DNA of 5,645 nt from Pseudomonadota bacterium (GTDB lineage Bacteria > Myxococcota_A > Polyangia > Polyangiales > Polyangiaceae). Where the stretch lies: contig JAEYOT010000397.1 of NCBI GenBank assembly GCA_023411445.1, positions 1 through 5,645 on the forward strand. The letters are read 5' to 3'. The position numbers and the translations under genes are program-made. Below the pieces are notes generated by a model, which worked only from the letters and a program-made list of their open reading frames with translations, did no database searches and was not told the DNA's origin. Below, one piece after another: positions 1-5,645 of this stretch; positions within the stretch are counted from its first letter, which is position 1; each line of letters starts with the position of its first letter.

Positions 1-1274
1 AGCGCGCACTGGAGCTGTGGCGACGCGCCGCTGCGCGCTGGGCCGGCCGCCACGCGCTGCAAGAAGCCGATCAAGGCTACGGCGAGTGCCTGCGCTTGCT
101 GCACACGCTGCCGCAAAGCGAGGAGCGCGACGCGCGCGAGCTCGAGATCTTGTCCGCGCGCGGCGCCATACAGCAAGCGCTGTACGGCTACGCGGCCCCG
201 CCCGTCGCCGCTACATACGAGCGCGCCGACGAGCTGTGCCACAGCCTGGAGAGCGTACCCTTCCCGGTGATCCGCGGCGTGTGGAACGTCCACGTGGTGA
301 AGGGCGACAAGCCCGCGACGCTCAAGTACGCCGATCGCATCGGGAGCTTGCTGGCCGCCGAGAGGCTCACACGGCTGGACCGCAACATGGCGCACAACTG
401 CCTGGGCACCTTCTACTGGTTCTCCGGCGAGTTTCAGCGCTGCTTGCACCACTACGAGGCCGCGGGTTACCAGCTGCAAGATCACGCGGCGATGGTGGCC
501 AAGTACGGCGGCTGCGGTGGTGCCTACGCGGCCATCCTCGGCCCCTACGCGCGCGCCGCCTTGGGCTCGGTCGACCGGGCGCGGGCGGAAGCTGCGGAGA
601 TCACCGCCGCCATGGCCACGCAAGGCGACCCGTTCTCGCACGCGATGGCGGAGCTGTACGAGCTGATGCTGGACCGCGAGCTGGGCGAGCTGGAGCGCGC
701 GTACACCGCAGCCGACGCCTTGTTGGCGCGCTGCCTGGAGCATCGCTTCGCTCAGCTGTTGCCCTTGGCCGCCATCGCGGTCGCTGCCCGGAAGGTGCAC
801 CAAGAGCAGGATCTGGAAGCGCTGAAGAGCATCCGTGACAACTTGACAGCGCTCGGAGCGGTCGGTGCGCGCACTCCCGCCGCCTACTGGCTGGCCTGGC
901 TGGCCGAGGCGCTCTTGGCCGTCGGCGCCGCGACGGACGCTTGGGGCGCCCTGGAGCACGCGCTCGCTGCCTCCGCGACGGGCCTCGATCACTTTTACGA
1001 TCCAGAGCTGTATCGGCTCAAGGCGACCGTCGCCGCTCGGCTGGGCCAGCCGTCGGCCAACGTGCTCGCGCTGCTCGAGCAATCGCTGCTGCTGGCGCAG
1101 GAGCGCGAGCACGCCTTGTTCGAGCTCAAGACGGCCTGCGATCTCTCGCCGCTCTTGACCGAGCGCGGCGAGCGCGAGCGGGCGCGGCAGGTGCTTACCG
1201 ACGCGCTGGGCAAGGTGGAGCCCACGGGCGCCGCCTTGCTGACCCGCGCGCGAGCGCTGCGCGACGCGCTCTAG
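1..1274 (+). CDS. C-terminal part of a large TPR-repeat signalling/ATPase protein (5' truncated by window edge)
   Basis: The frame is open from the left edge, with the first whole codon at 3, and ends at TAG 1272-1274, giving 423 visible residues. The sequence is alpha-helical throughout, with repeated 30-40 residue helix pairs. It resembles the C-terminal TPR region of large bacterial proteins that carry an N-terminal Ser/Thr kinase or cyclase domain and an AAA-type ATPase. Family-like segments are a leucine-rich stretch around HTLPQSEERDARELE near the left edge, GYAAPPVAATYERADELC, FYWFSGEFQRCLHHYEAAGY, and FYDPELYRLKA at 993-1025. In this class the repeats are thought to mediate protein contacts or sense a ligand. 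No kinase, cyclase or Walker motif is visible; those would lie to the left. A TTG at 96 could be called as a start, but the repeat pattern continues upstream of it without a break, so it is internal. The gene converges on the FAD oxidoreductase gene. No signal peptide or membrane segment is seen. A MalT/AfsR-type regulator with the same kind of TPR tail is an alternative. Confidence 0.8.
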   Translation, partial: RALELWRRAAARWAGRHALQEADQGYGECLRLLHTLPQSEERDARELEILSARGAIQQALYGYAAPPVAATYERADELCHSLESVPFPVIRGVWNVHVVKGDKPATLKYADRIGSLLAAERLTRLDRNMAHNCLGTFYWFSGEFQRCLHHYEAAGYQLQDHAAMVAKYGGCGGAYAAILGPYARAALGSVDRARAEAAEITAAMATQGDPFSHAMAELYELMLDRELGELERAYTAADALLARCLEHRFAQLLPLAAIAVAARKVHQEQDLEALKSIRDNLTALGAVGARTPAAYWLAWLAEALLAVGAATDAWGALEHALAASATGLDHFYDPELYRLKATVAARLGQPSANVLALLEQSLLLAQEREHALFELKTACDLSPLLTERGERERARQVLTDALGKVEPTGAALLTRARALRDAL

Positions 1275-1286
1275 CCTCGAACGCCC
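1275..1286. other. 12-base convergent intergenic gap
   Basis: Only 12 bases separate the TAG of the plus-strand TPR gene from the TGA (reverse complement of 1287-1289) of the minus-strand FAD oxidoreductase gene. There is no GC-rich hairpin followed by a T-tract on either strand, so no intrinsic terminator can be supported here. Any termination signals would have to lie inside the opposing gene or depend on Rho. Confidence 0.8.
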
Positions 1287-3413
1287 TCAGGGGTGATCGT
1301 AGCCGACGATGTCTTCCAGCCGGGGGAAGCGGGCGATCGCGTGCGCGCCGAGCCGCCCGGACATGACTGCCGCCTCGACGCACGATTCATTGAAGCCGCA
1401 CGCGGTCCAGTCGCCCACGATGGTCAAGTTGTCGTAGCTGGCGTCCAGCGGTGAGATGCGAAACTTGGTGCTGCCGGGCAGCGAGAGCGTGAAGCGATCC
1501 GTCGGGCTCACGTTGGCGCTGACGTACTGCTGCTCGACGCGCGCGCTGCCCTGCAGCTCGCGATCGAGCTCCGGATCGGGCGCGATCAGCAGGGACCAAC
1601 GGAAGTGCCCGCTCGCGTCGCGCGCCCGCGGCCACAGCTGGTGGACGTGCTGATCGAGAAAGCCCGCGAAGCTTTGGCGCACCTGGGCGCGACACCTCGC
1701 GACGTAGTCGCTCGCCTGGCCGGGCGGAGGTCGCGGCGGCACGAGCGCCGGCCCCGGATCAGCCAGCACGCTGCAGAAATACGCCAAGCTCTGCGGCTCG
1801 CGGCCGGCCAGCGGCCACAGCTCGCGCGAAAGGAGGTGGCTCATGTCCGCCCAGGTGTCGAACGGCTCCACGAAGCCGGAGAGCGTGACCGACGGCAGCG
1901 GCCAGCCCAGCGCCGCCAGATCTTCCGACAGCCAAGCCTGACCGGCTTGGGTGGCGACCGTCTTGACGTGCTCGCACATGTCGCGCCAGCGCGCGTCGCG
2001 CGCCAAGATCTCCGAGCACACGTGGGGGATGGCACCGATGCCGACGCCCAGCACGACGAAGTCGAAGTCAGTGCCGACCCGGAGCGTCTTGTCGGCGACG
2101 CGCCGGCGGTCCCAGAACGACTCGAAGTCCCAACCTTCCGCGCGCAGCCGCTCGCCGTCCTCGAGCTGGGAGAAATCGGGCTCGCTCGGCCAACACGGCA
2201 AGCCGCCCACGTCCACCAGCGGCGAGTAGCGCTCACCGCGCAGCCGCGCTTGCACGTCGAACGAAAGCGCCGCAACGTGCGGCTCGGCGTCGGCGAGCTG
2301 GACGTTCTCGAGCCGGTGGAAGAACTCGAAGCGCACGCCGCGCCGCTCCAGCACCTCGAACAGCGGCGCGAACACCACCTCACCCATGCCGGCCTGCATC
2401 TTCCAGAAGAAGGCGCCGCGGTAGGTGAAGAAGAAGCGCAGCGCGCCGCGCAGCGCCTGACCGGCCGCGATACCGGGCCTATTGATGTCACCCGCCTCGA
2501 AGGCGAAGGCCAGATCGTACAGGCCCCGCACGAAGCCGCTGCTCAGCGAGTCTTCCTGCGCGCCCCAGCTGCGCAGCCAGTCGCGGATATCGTGCTCGTC
2601 GAGCGCGTCGAGGCCGCGCGGATCCAAGAACGTGCCGGACTGCACCAGACCGCGGAAGATGGCGAGCACCAAGTCGATCACGTGCCAGACGCGCCGCGCG
2701 TCGTCTGCGCCCTCGATCAAACGCGTGCGTTCGGCGACCAAAGCGCCCTGCAAGCGCTGCAGCAGCTGCGCGAGCGGGGCTTGCGCTTCACGCAGCCTGC
2801 CTTGACCGAGCTGCTCGAGCAGCATCACCACCTCTGAAGCGCCGGCCAGCGCCGCCAGCCGACCGTAGCGCAGCCACGTGCCGAGCTGCTGCCGTCGCGC
2901 CGGCTCGGAGGCGGCCCCGTCCTTGACCTGCTGGGTGGCCGCGACGAGCAGCGCGCGCAGCACCTCCAGCATGCGCACCACGTAGCCCGTGACGGTGTAT
3001 GGGTTATCGCGCGTGAAGTCGTCGCCCGGCTCGCCCGGCAGCGCCGGGAACACCGCCGTCCACGGCTCCCAGCCGCCGTCGCTCGACCAATCCGTCACGC
3101 CGACGTGCGACGCAGGCGCGAACGCCTGGCGCCAGGTGGCGATCGGCACGCGCTCCGGATCGCGACCGAGCTCCGCGTAGCAGTCGCGCATCAGCCGGAA
3201 CGCGTTTTCGTAGAAGCCGAGCCAGACGTGCAGGCCATGCTCCTCGATGCGCCCCGCCGGGCCGCGGCTGGACGCGCCCTTGCCGCCCAAGCGGTGGCCT
3301 TGCTGGTAAACCGTGACGGCGTAGCGCCCCTGCAGCTCCGGCCGCGTCAGCTCGAAGGCCGTGGTCATGGCGGCGCAGCCGCTGCCGATGACGGCGACGC
3401 GGATCGGCTTCAC
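1287..3413 (-). CDS. FAD-dependent oxidoreductase, phytoene desaturase/amine oxidase superfamily
   Basis: This is a 708-residue flavoprotein-like enzyme, predicted soluble, expected to oxidise or desaturate a small organic (possibly isoprenoid) substrate; the substrate is unknown. A Rossmann FAD-binding motif sits at the N-terminus (VAVIGSGCAA, residues 6-15, third glycine replaced by alanine). It is followed by RLGGKGAS (41-48), the RxGG motif of this superfamily. HGLHVWLGFYENAF (59-72) matches a subgroup of NAD(P)-binding/FAD proteins. The C-terminal FAD signature is at 662-693, with NLTIVGDWTACG and GRLGAHAI. Residue 37, after the second strand, is glutamine where many family members have the glutamate that binds the adenosine ribose. 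Roughly residues 130-300 are helical and lack recognisable motifs. The start is GTG at 3413-3411: it lies just before the FAD strand and overlaps the upstream TGA as GTGA. An upstream in-frame ATG at 3548 would add 45 arginine-rich residues with no family resemblance and overlap the upstream gene by 139 bases. It is probably the last gene of the visible operon. Hydroxysqualene dehydroxylase-like or carotenoid desaturase-like roles are possible but not demonstrated. Confidence 0.85.
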   Translation of the reverse strand: MKPIRVAVIGSGCAAMTTAFELTRPELQGRYAVTVYQQGHRLGGKGASSRGPAGRIEEHGLHVWLGFYENAFRLMRDCYAELGRDPERVPIATWRQAFAPASHVGVTDWSSDGGWEPWTAVFPALPGEPGDDFTRDNPYTVTGYVVRMLEVLRALLVAATQQVKDGAASEPARRQQLGTWLRYGRLAALAGASEVVMLLEQLGQGRLREAQAPLAQLLQRLQGALVAERTRLIEGADDARRVWHVIDLVLAIFRGLVQSGTFLDPRGLDALDEHDIRDWLRSWGAQEDSLSSGFVRGLYDLAFAFEAGDINRPGIAAGQALRGALRFFFTYRGAFFWKMQAGMGEVVFAPLFEVLERRGVRFEFFHRLENVQLADAEPHVAALSFDVQARLRGERYSPLVDVGGLPCWPSEPDFSQLEDGERLRAEGWDFESFWDRRRVADKTLRVGTDFDFVVLGVGIGAIPHVCSEILARDARWRDMCEHVKTVATQAGQAWLSEDLAALGWPLPSVTLSGFVEPFDTWADMSHLLSRELWPLAGREPQSLAYFCSVLADPGPALVPPRPPPGQASDYVARCRAQVRQSFAGFLDQHVHQLWPRARDASGHFRWSLLIAPDPELDRELQGSARVEQQYVSANVSPTDRFTLSLPGSTKFRISPLDASYDNLTIVGDWTACGFNESCVEAAVMSGRLGAHAIARFPRLEDIVGYDHP

Positions 3414-5485
3414 GTGCCCCGACGCTCCCACAACACCTCGGAGCGCACGGTGACGTCGTTCTCGAGCACCAGCAGCGTCTCGGCGAACGGGCGGCGGTGA
3501 ACCTGCCACTGCTCGGCGAAATCGTCCGTTTCTTCGGCGATGTGACACTCCACGTCAGGCTCGTTCCGCGCGAGACCCAGCCGATTGACGAGGTTGAGCG
3601 AGTCGTACTCGAACAGGCGAATCTCGTGATCGATGCCGACGTCTTCGGTGCTCCCGCGCGCGCCATGCCACTCGCTCCTGACCAGCGCTTGATACGACGT
3701 GCGGCGTGAGTCCTCGGCGGACGGCACCTGCTTCAAGCGCAGCACCGGGACCGAGGGCAGGTCGTGCAGACCGGCCTGAAGCATGGGCGGCACCACATGC
3801 GTTCGGAGCGACTGGTGCTTCACGTCGCGCGGCACCCCGAACACGTCGATCACCGGCATGACGCGGGCCCGCTCACCGAGCTGATACTGGCGCACCACGC
3901 TGGCGCTGAGCCGGAACACGTGGAGGCGATTGTCGATGCCTTGCGCCTGCTCGGCGGTGTCGCCGCGCCGCATCTTCGCCAACATCACGTTGCCGCCCAG
4001 CACCTCGTGCATGGCGGTGGCGAGCGCGTTGCTGTTGGCGAAGGCCGCGTGGGACAAGAGCGCCAGCTGCGGCTCCTCGCCCTCGCGCCGGTAGGAGATG
4101 GGGACGAGCAGCTCCACCAGCGTGCCGTGCCAGCCGGGCAAGCTCAGCCGATCGGCGCGCATGCCCTCGAACGTCGCGACCGCCAGCACGACCCTCGACT
4201 CGTGCGGCCCTCGCTCGCGGGGCAGCTCGAAGCGGTAGCCCATCTCGAGCGCGTTCAGCTCGTCCACGATGCGTTGGTGGGCGTGTCCCTCGGCGCTAAG
4301 CCCGAACAGCTGCAGCTTGACTCCGCTCATGGTGGTGCCGGCGCACGCCCCCAGTAGCGTGCGCGAGCCGAGCGTGGTGTTGAGCGGCACGCGGGCGCCG
4401 ATCGTGCCTCCGCTCGCGCCACGGGCTGGCGTGCCGCGGCTGCTGAGGATGCGGCACGGGAGCTGATCGAAGTCGCAGTTGCTCCAGATCGGCAGCACCG
4501 GCTTGAAGCGGTAAATCAAGCGAGCTCCGGGCTCCGTGCTCTGCGGCGTGGCGTCGTCGTAGATCAGGCCCAGCTTCTGCACCACCGGCCAGGTGGGATC
4601 TTCGTAGATGCGCACCAAGCAGCCGCCGGAAGGATCGCCCAGCAGCTGCTTGCGCTCTCCGATCAAGCCGAAGCCGTTCAGCCGCGTGGTGCGGAGCGGC
4701 GTGACCGTGAGCGCCTGGTAGCAAGCAGTGTTCTCCGGATCCATCTGCGGGAACTGCTTGAGGTTGATGTTCAGCATCGTGAGCGCCTGCGTGGGCTGCG
4801 TCAAAACGTCCAGCAAGCTGCGTCGCCACAGCGCCAAGCCGCGGCCGGCGGCGAGCCAAGGCCGCGACATGAGCTTGAACGCGGTGCCCAGATCGAGCGG
4901 CGCGTCGTCGGGCGACTTCTTGCGACCGAAGGTGAGCCACTCACGCTCGGGCTGGTCATCGATCTCCAGCAGCCGGCAGTTGACGGTGCCGGACTCGGTC
5001 AGCATCTCCGTGTCGATGGAGAGCAGCTGCGTGGCGCCCCCGGGGCTGGGGCCGCTGCCGATCTCGTCGCGCCGGTACCACGCCGCCTCTTTGGGCCAGC
5101 CGAACAGATCGCGGCCGAGCCGCGCCGAGACCGGGTTGTCGACGAAGATGTACGGCGTGATCACCGCGAAATGGCGCTTGCCGGTGGCGCGCTCGCGCCA
5201 CATCACCGGCACCATGAAGAACACCTCGGTCTGACCATAGGTCGCAAATGCCGGCTGCTCCACCGAGGTGATGCTGGAGTACTCCAGCACGATCAGCTCC
5301 ACGAAGCCGTCGATGGGACGAAACTCGGCGACGTCCGGGAAGCCGCCCAGCAAACGCTGGCAGAACTCCTGCAAGCGAGAGAAGCTGGCGCGCAGTGGGA
5401 ACACGCGCATCCCGACGCCGGTGAAACGAAACGGCGGGAGGCTCGGCTCGCCGCCCACGTCGTACAAGTAGCTATCGCGCTGCAT
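3410..5485 (-). CDS. Tandem double-domain acetoacetate-decarboxylase-like protein
   Basis: This 691-residue protein has two homologous ADC-like domains, roughly residues 15-345 and 388-650, while a classical acetoacetate decarboxylase is a single domain of about 245 residues. Domain 1 has the family core GRDLFGWPKE (124-133), which lines up with GRELSAYPKK of the clostridial enzyme. K132 therefore matches the Schiff-base lysine, while the following lysine is E133. E87, six residues before P93, matches the conserved active-site glutamate. In domain 2 the same region reads MHEVLGGNVMLAK (492-504), with no lysine at the equivalent position and leucine at the glutamate position. No signal peptide or membrane segment is seen. 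ADC-like proteins include decarboxylases but also aldolase-dehydratase and cyclase types, so decarboxylation is not assured. The ATG at 5485-5483 follows a good GAAGGG site. The gene sits 11 bases after its upstream neighbour and overlaps the next gene by 4 bases, so it is the middle of an operon. The substrate is unknown. Confidence 0.8.
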   Translation of the reverse strand: MQRDSYLYDVGGEPSLPPFRFTGVGMRVFPLRASFSRLQEFCQRLLGGFPDVAEFRPIDGFVELIVLEYSSITSVEQPAFATYGQTEVFFMVPVMWRERATGKRHFAVITPYIFVDNPVSARLGRDLFGWPKEAAWYRRDEIGSGPSPGGATQLLSIDTEMLTESGTVNCRLLEIDDQPEREWLTFGRKKSPDDAPLDLGTAFKLMSRPWLAAGRGLALWRRSLLDVLTQPTQALTMLNINLKQFPQMDPENTACYQALTVTPLRTTRLNGFGLIGERKQLLGDPSGGCLVRIYEDPTWPVVQKLGLIYDDATPQSTEPGARLIYRFKPVLPIWSNCDFDQLPCRILSSRGTPARGASGGTIGARVPLNTTLGSRTLLGACAGTTMSGVKLQLFGLSAEGHAHQRIVDELNALEMGYRFELPRERGPHESRVVLAVATFEGMRADRLSLPGWHGTLVELLVPISYRREGEEPQLALLSHAAFANSNALATAMHEVLGGNVMLAKMRRGDTAEQAQGIDNRLHVFRLSASVVRQYQLGERARVMPVIDVFGVPRDVKHQSLRTHVVPPMLQAGLHDLPSVPVLRLKQVPSAEDSRRTSYQALVRSEWHGARGSTEDVGIDHEIRLFEYDSLNLVNRLGLARNEPDVECHIAEETDDFAEQWQVHRRPFAETLLVLENDVTVRSEVLWERRGT
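3425..3429 (-). promoter_or_regulatory. Possible ribosome binding site for the FAD oxidoreductase gene
   Basis: On the minus strand GGGAG lies 11 bases before the GTG start, inside the end of the upstream coding region. The spacing is rather long and the match short. Translation is more likely helped by coupling through the GTGA overlap. This weak site still favours the GTG at 3413 over the far upstream ATG. Confidence 0.35.
3536..4324 (-). repeat. ADC-like domain 2 (protein-level repeat unit, catalytic residues lost)
   Basis: Covers approximately residues 388-650. Anchors matching unit 1 are VPISYRRE (461-468), LKQVP (584-588), YQAL (598-601), IRLFE (622-626) and RLGL (635-638). The LKQ-to-YQAL spacing is 14 residues in both units, and the spacing from the R of VRIYE/IRLFE to the last L of KLGL/RLGL is 15 in both. 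The unit lacks the Schiff-base lysine and the active-site glutamate, and has a deletion of about 11 residues between YQAL and IRLFE relative to unit 1. Confidence 0.7.
4451..5443 (-). repeat. ADC-like domain 1 (protein-level repeat unit, lysine retained)
   Basis: Covers approximately residues 15-345 of the double ADC-like protein. Anchors shared with the second unit are VPVMWRER (92-99), the GRDLFGWPKE core with K132, LKQFP (242-246), YQAL (256-259), VRIYE (291-295) and KLGL (304-307). Boundaries are by-eye estimates. The similarity is at protein level; the DNA is well diverged, so this is an old duplication. Confidence 0.7.
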
Positions 5486-5492
5486 GTGTCGT

Positions 5493-5498
5493 CCCTTC
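5493..5498 (-). promoter_or_regulatory. Shine-Dalgarno site of the double ADC-like gene
   Basis: On the minus strand GAAGGG lies 7 bases before the ATG at 5485. It overlaps the TGA stop of the upstream gene by two bases (TGAAGGG), so ribosomes finishing the upstream gene stop directly on the initiation signal of this one. This fixes the start choice. Confidence 0.7.
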
Positions 5499-5645
5499 AG
5501 GAAGCTCGCTCGAAGACCCAGGTCGGTAGCTCACGCAAGAATTGCTTGTGGCCCGACTCGGGCGCGTCCGCGAGCGCCAGCTCCAGCTCGTGCTGGGCGG
5601 CGCCGGCCAGCGCCTCGGCGGTGACGCGCGCGGCTTCGATGCTGC
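5497..5645 (-). CDS. C-terminal fragment, possible trans-isoprenyl diphosphate synthase (5' end outside window)
   Basis: The last 48 codons of a minus-strand gene are visible, with the first whole codon at 5643-5641 and TGA at 5499-5497. The tail reads as an alanine- and glutamate-rich helix (IEAARVTAEALAGAAQHELE), a short turn (ADAPESG), then a final helix ending FLRELPTWVFERAS. This arrangement is typical of the C-terminus of polyprenyl (farnesyl/geranylgeranyl-type) diphosphate synthases, where the last helix usually ends in a short L-x-x-[YW]-V-x-x-R pattern. The aspartate-rich catalytic motifs that would prove this lie outside the window, so the call rests on a short stretch and on the company of a desaturase-like flavoprotein. 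The 11-base gap and the stop codon overlapping the next Shine-Dalgarno site place it in the same operon. Any other helical C-terminus remains possible. Confidence 0.45.
   Translation of the reverse strand, partial: SIEAARVTAEALAGAAQHELELALADAPESGHKQFLRELPTWVFERAS

Noticed and set aside
96..98. TTG as the start of the TPR gene
   Set aside because: The same frame is open to the left edge and its helical repeat pattern continues upstream, so the gene is truncated by the window and does not start here.
17..838. 273-codon plus-strand frame overlapping the TPR gene
   Set aside because: Arginine- and glycine-rich low-complexity translation in a shifted frame. The other frame gives well-formed TPR-like helices with family-like motifs.
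1284..1292. Short palindrome CCCTCAGGG at the convergent junction as a bidirectional terminator
   Set aside because: The arms are 4 bases with a single central base, which cannot form a hairpin loop, and no T-tract follows on either strand.
1605..2837. Long plus-strand open frame of 410 codons opposite the FAD oxidoreductase gene
   Set aside because: Its protein is rich in Arg, His, Gln and Ala with no recognisable motif, typical of an antisense frame in very GC-rich coding DNA. The minus strand carries clear FAD-binding motifs over the same bases.
3414..3548. N-terminal extension of the FAD protein from the ATG at 3548
   Set aside because: The 45 extra residues are arginine-rich, unlike the family, and lie wholly inside the coding region of the ADC-like gene. 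The GTG at 3413 directly precedes the FAD strand and overlaps the upstream stop.
4309..4318. Palindrome AGCTGCAGCT as an operator
   Set aside because: It lies inside the ADC-like coding region, far from any start, and such GC-rich palindromes are expected by chance here.
3764..4357. 197-codon plus-strand frame opposite the ADC-like gene
   Set aside because: His- and Arg-rich shadow frame opposite domain 2 of the ADC-like protein, with no motif or supporting ribosome binding site.

Overview
The window is very GC-rich and almost entirely coding. The coding style and the type of TPR ATPase at the left edge suggest a myxobacterium-like organism (Myxococcota/Deltaproteobacteria). This is an inference from composition and protein style only; no taxonomic marker is present.

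Layout. The left fifth (to 1274, + strand) is the C-terminal part of a large helical-repeat (TPR-like) protein, of the kind found behind an AAA ATPase module in bacterial signalling proteins. Its stop codon faces the stop codon of a minus-strand gene across only 12 bases. The rest of the window is a tight minus-strand gene series, read from right to left. It begins with the last 48 codons of a gene that may encode a trans-isoprenyl diphosphate synthase. An 11-base gap follows, then a 691-residue protein made of two acetoacetate-decarboxylase-like (ADC-like) domains in tandem. A 4-base GTGA stop/start overlap leads to a 708-residue FAD-dependent oxidoreductase of the phytoene desaturase/amine oxidase superfamily. 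No tRNA, rRNA, CRISPR array, insertion sequence or clear terminator was seen. The operon promoter lies beyond the right edge.

How the genes may work together. The three minus-strand genes are almost certainly co-transcribed, and the last two are probably translationally coupled. A possible prenyl synthase, a double ADC-like protein and a flavin desaturase/oxidase-like enzyme together suggest an uncharacterised small-molecule pathway, possibly isoprenoid. The most notable feature is the double ADC-like protein. Its two halves align along their whole length. The N-terminal half keeps the lysine expected to form the Schiff base, but the usual second lysine is a glutamate. The C-terminal half has neither the lysine nor the conserved glutamate, so it looks like a degenerate, possibly structural or regulatory, copy.
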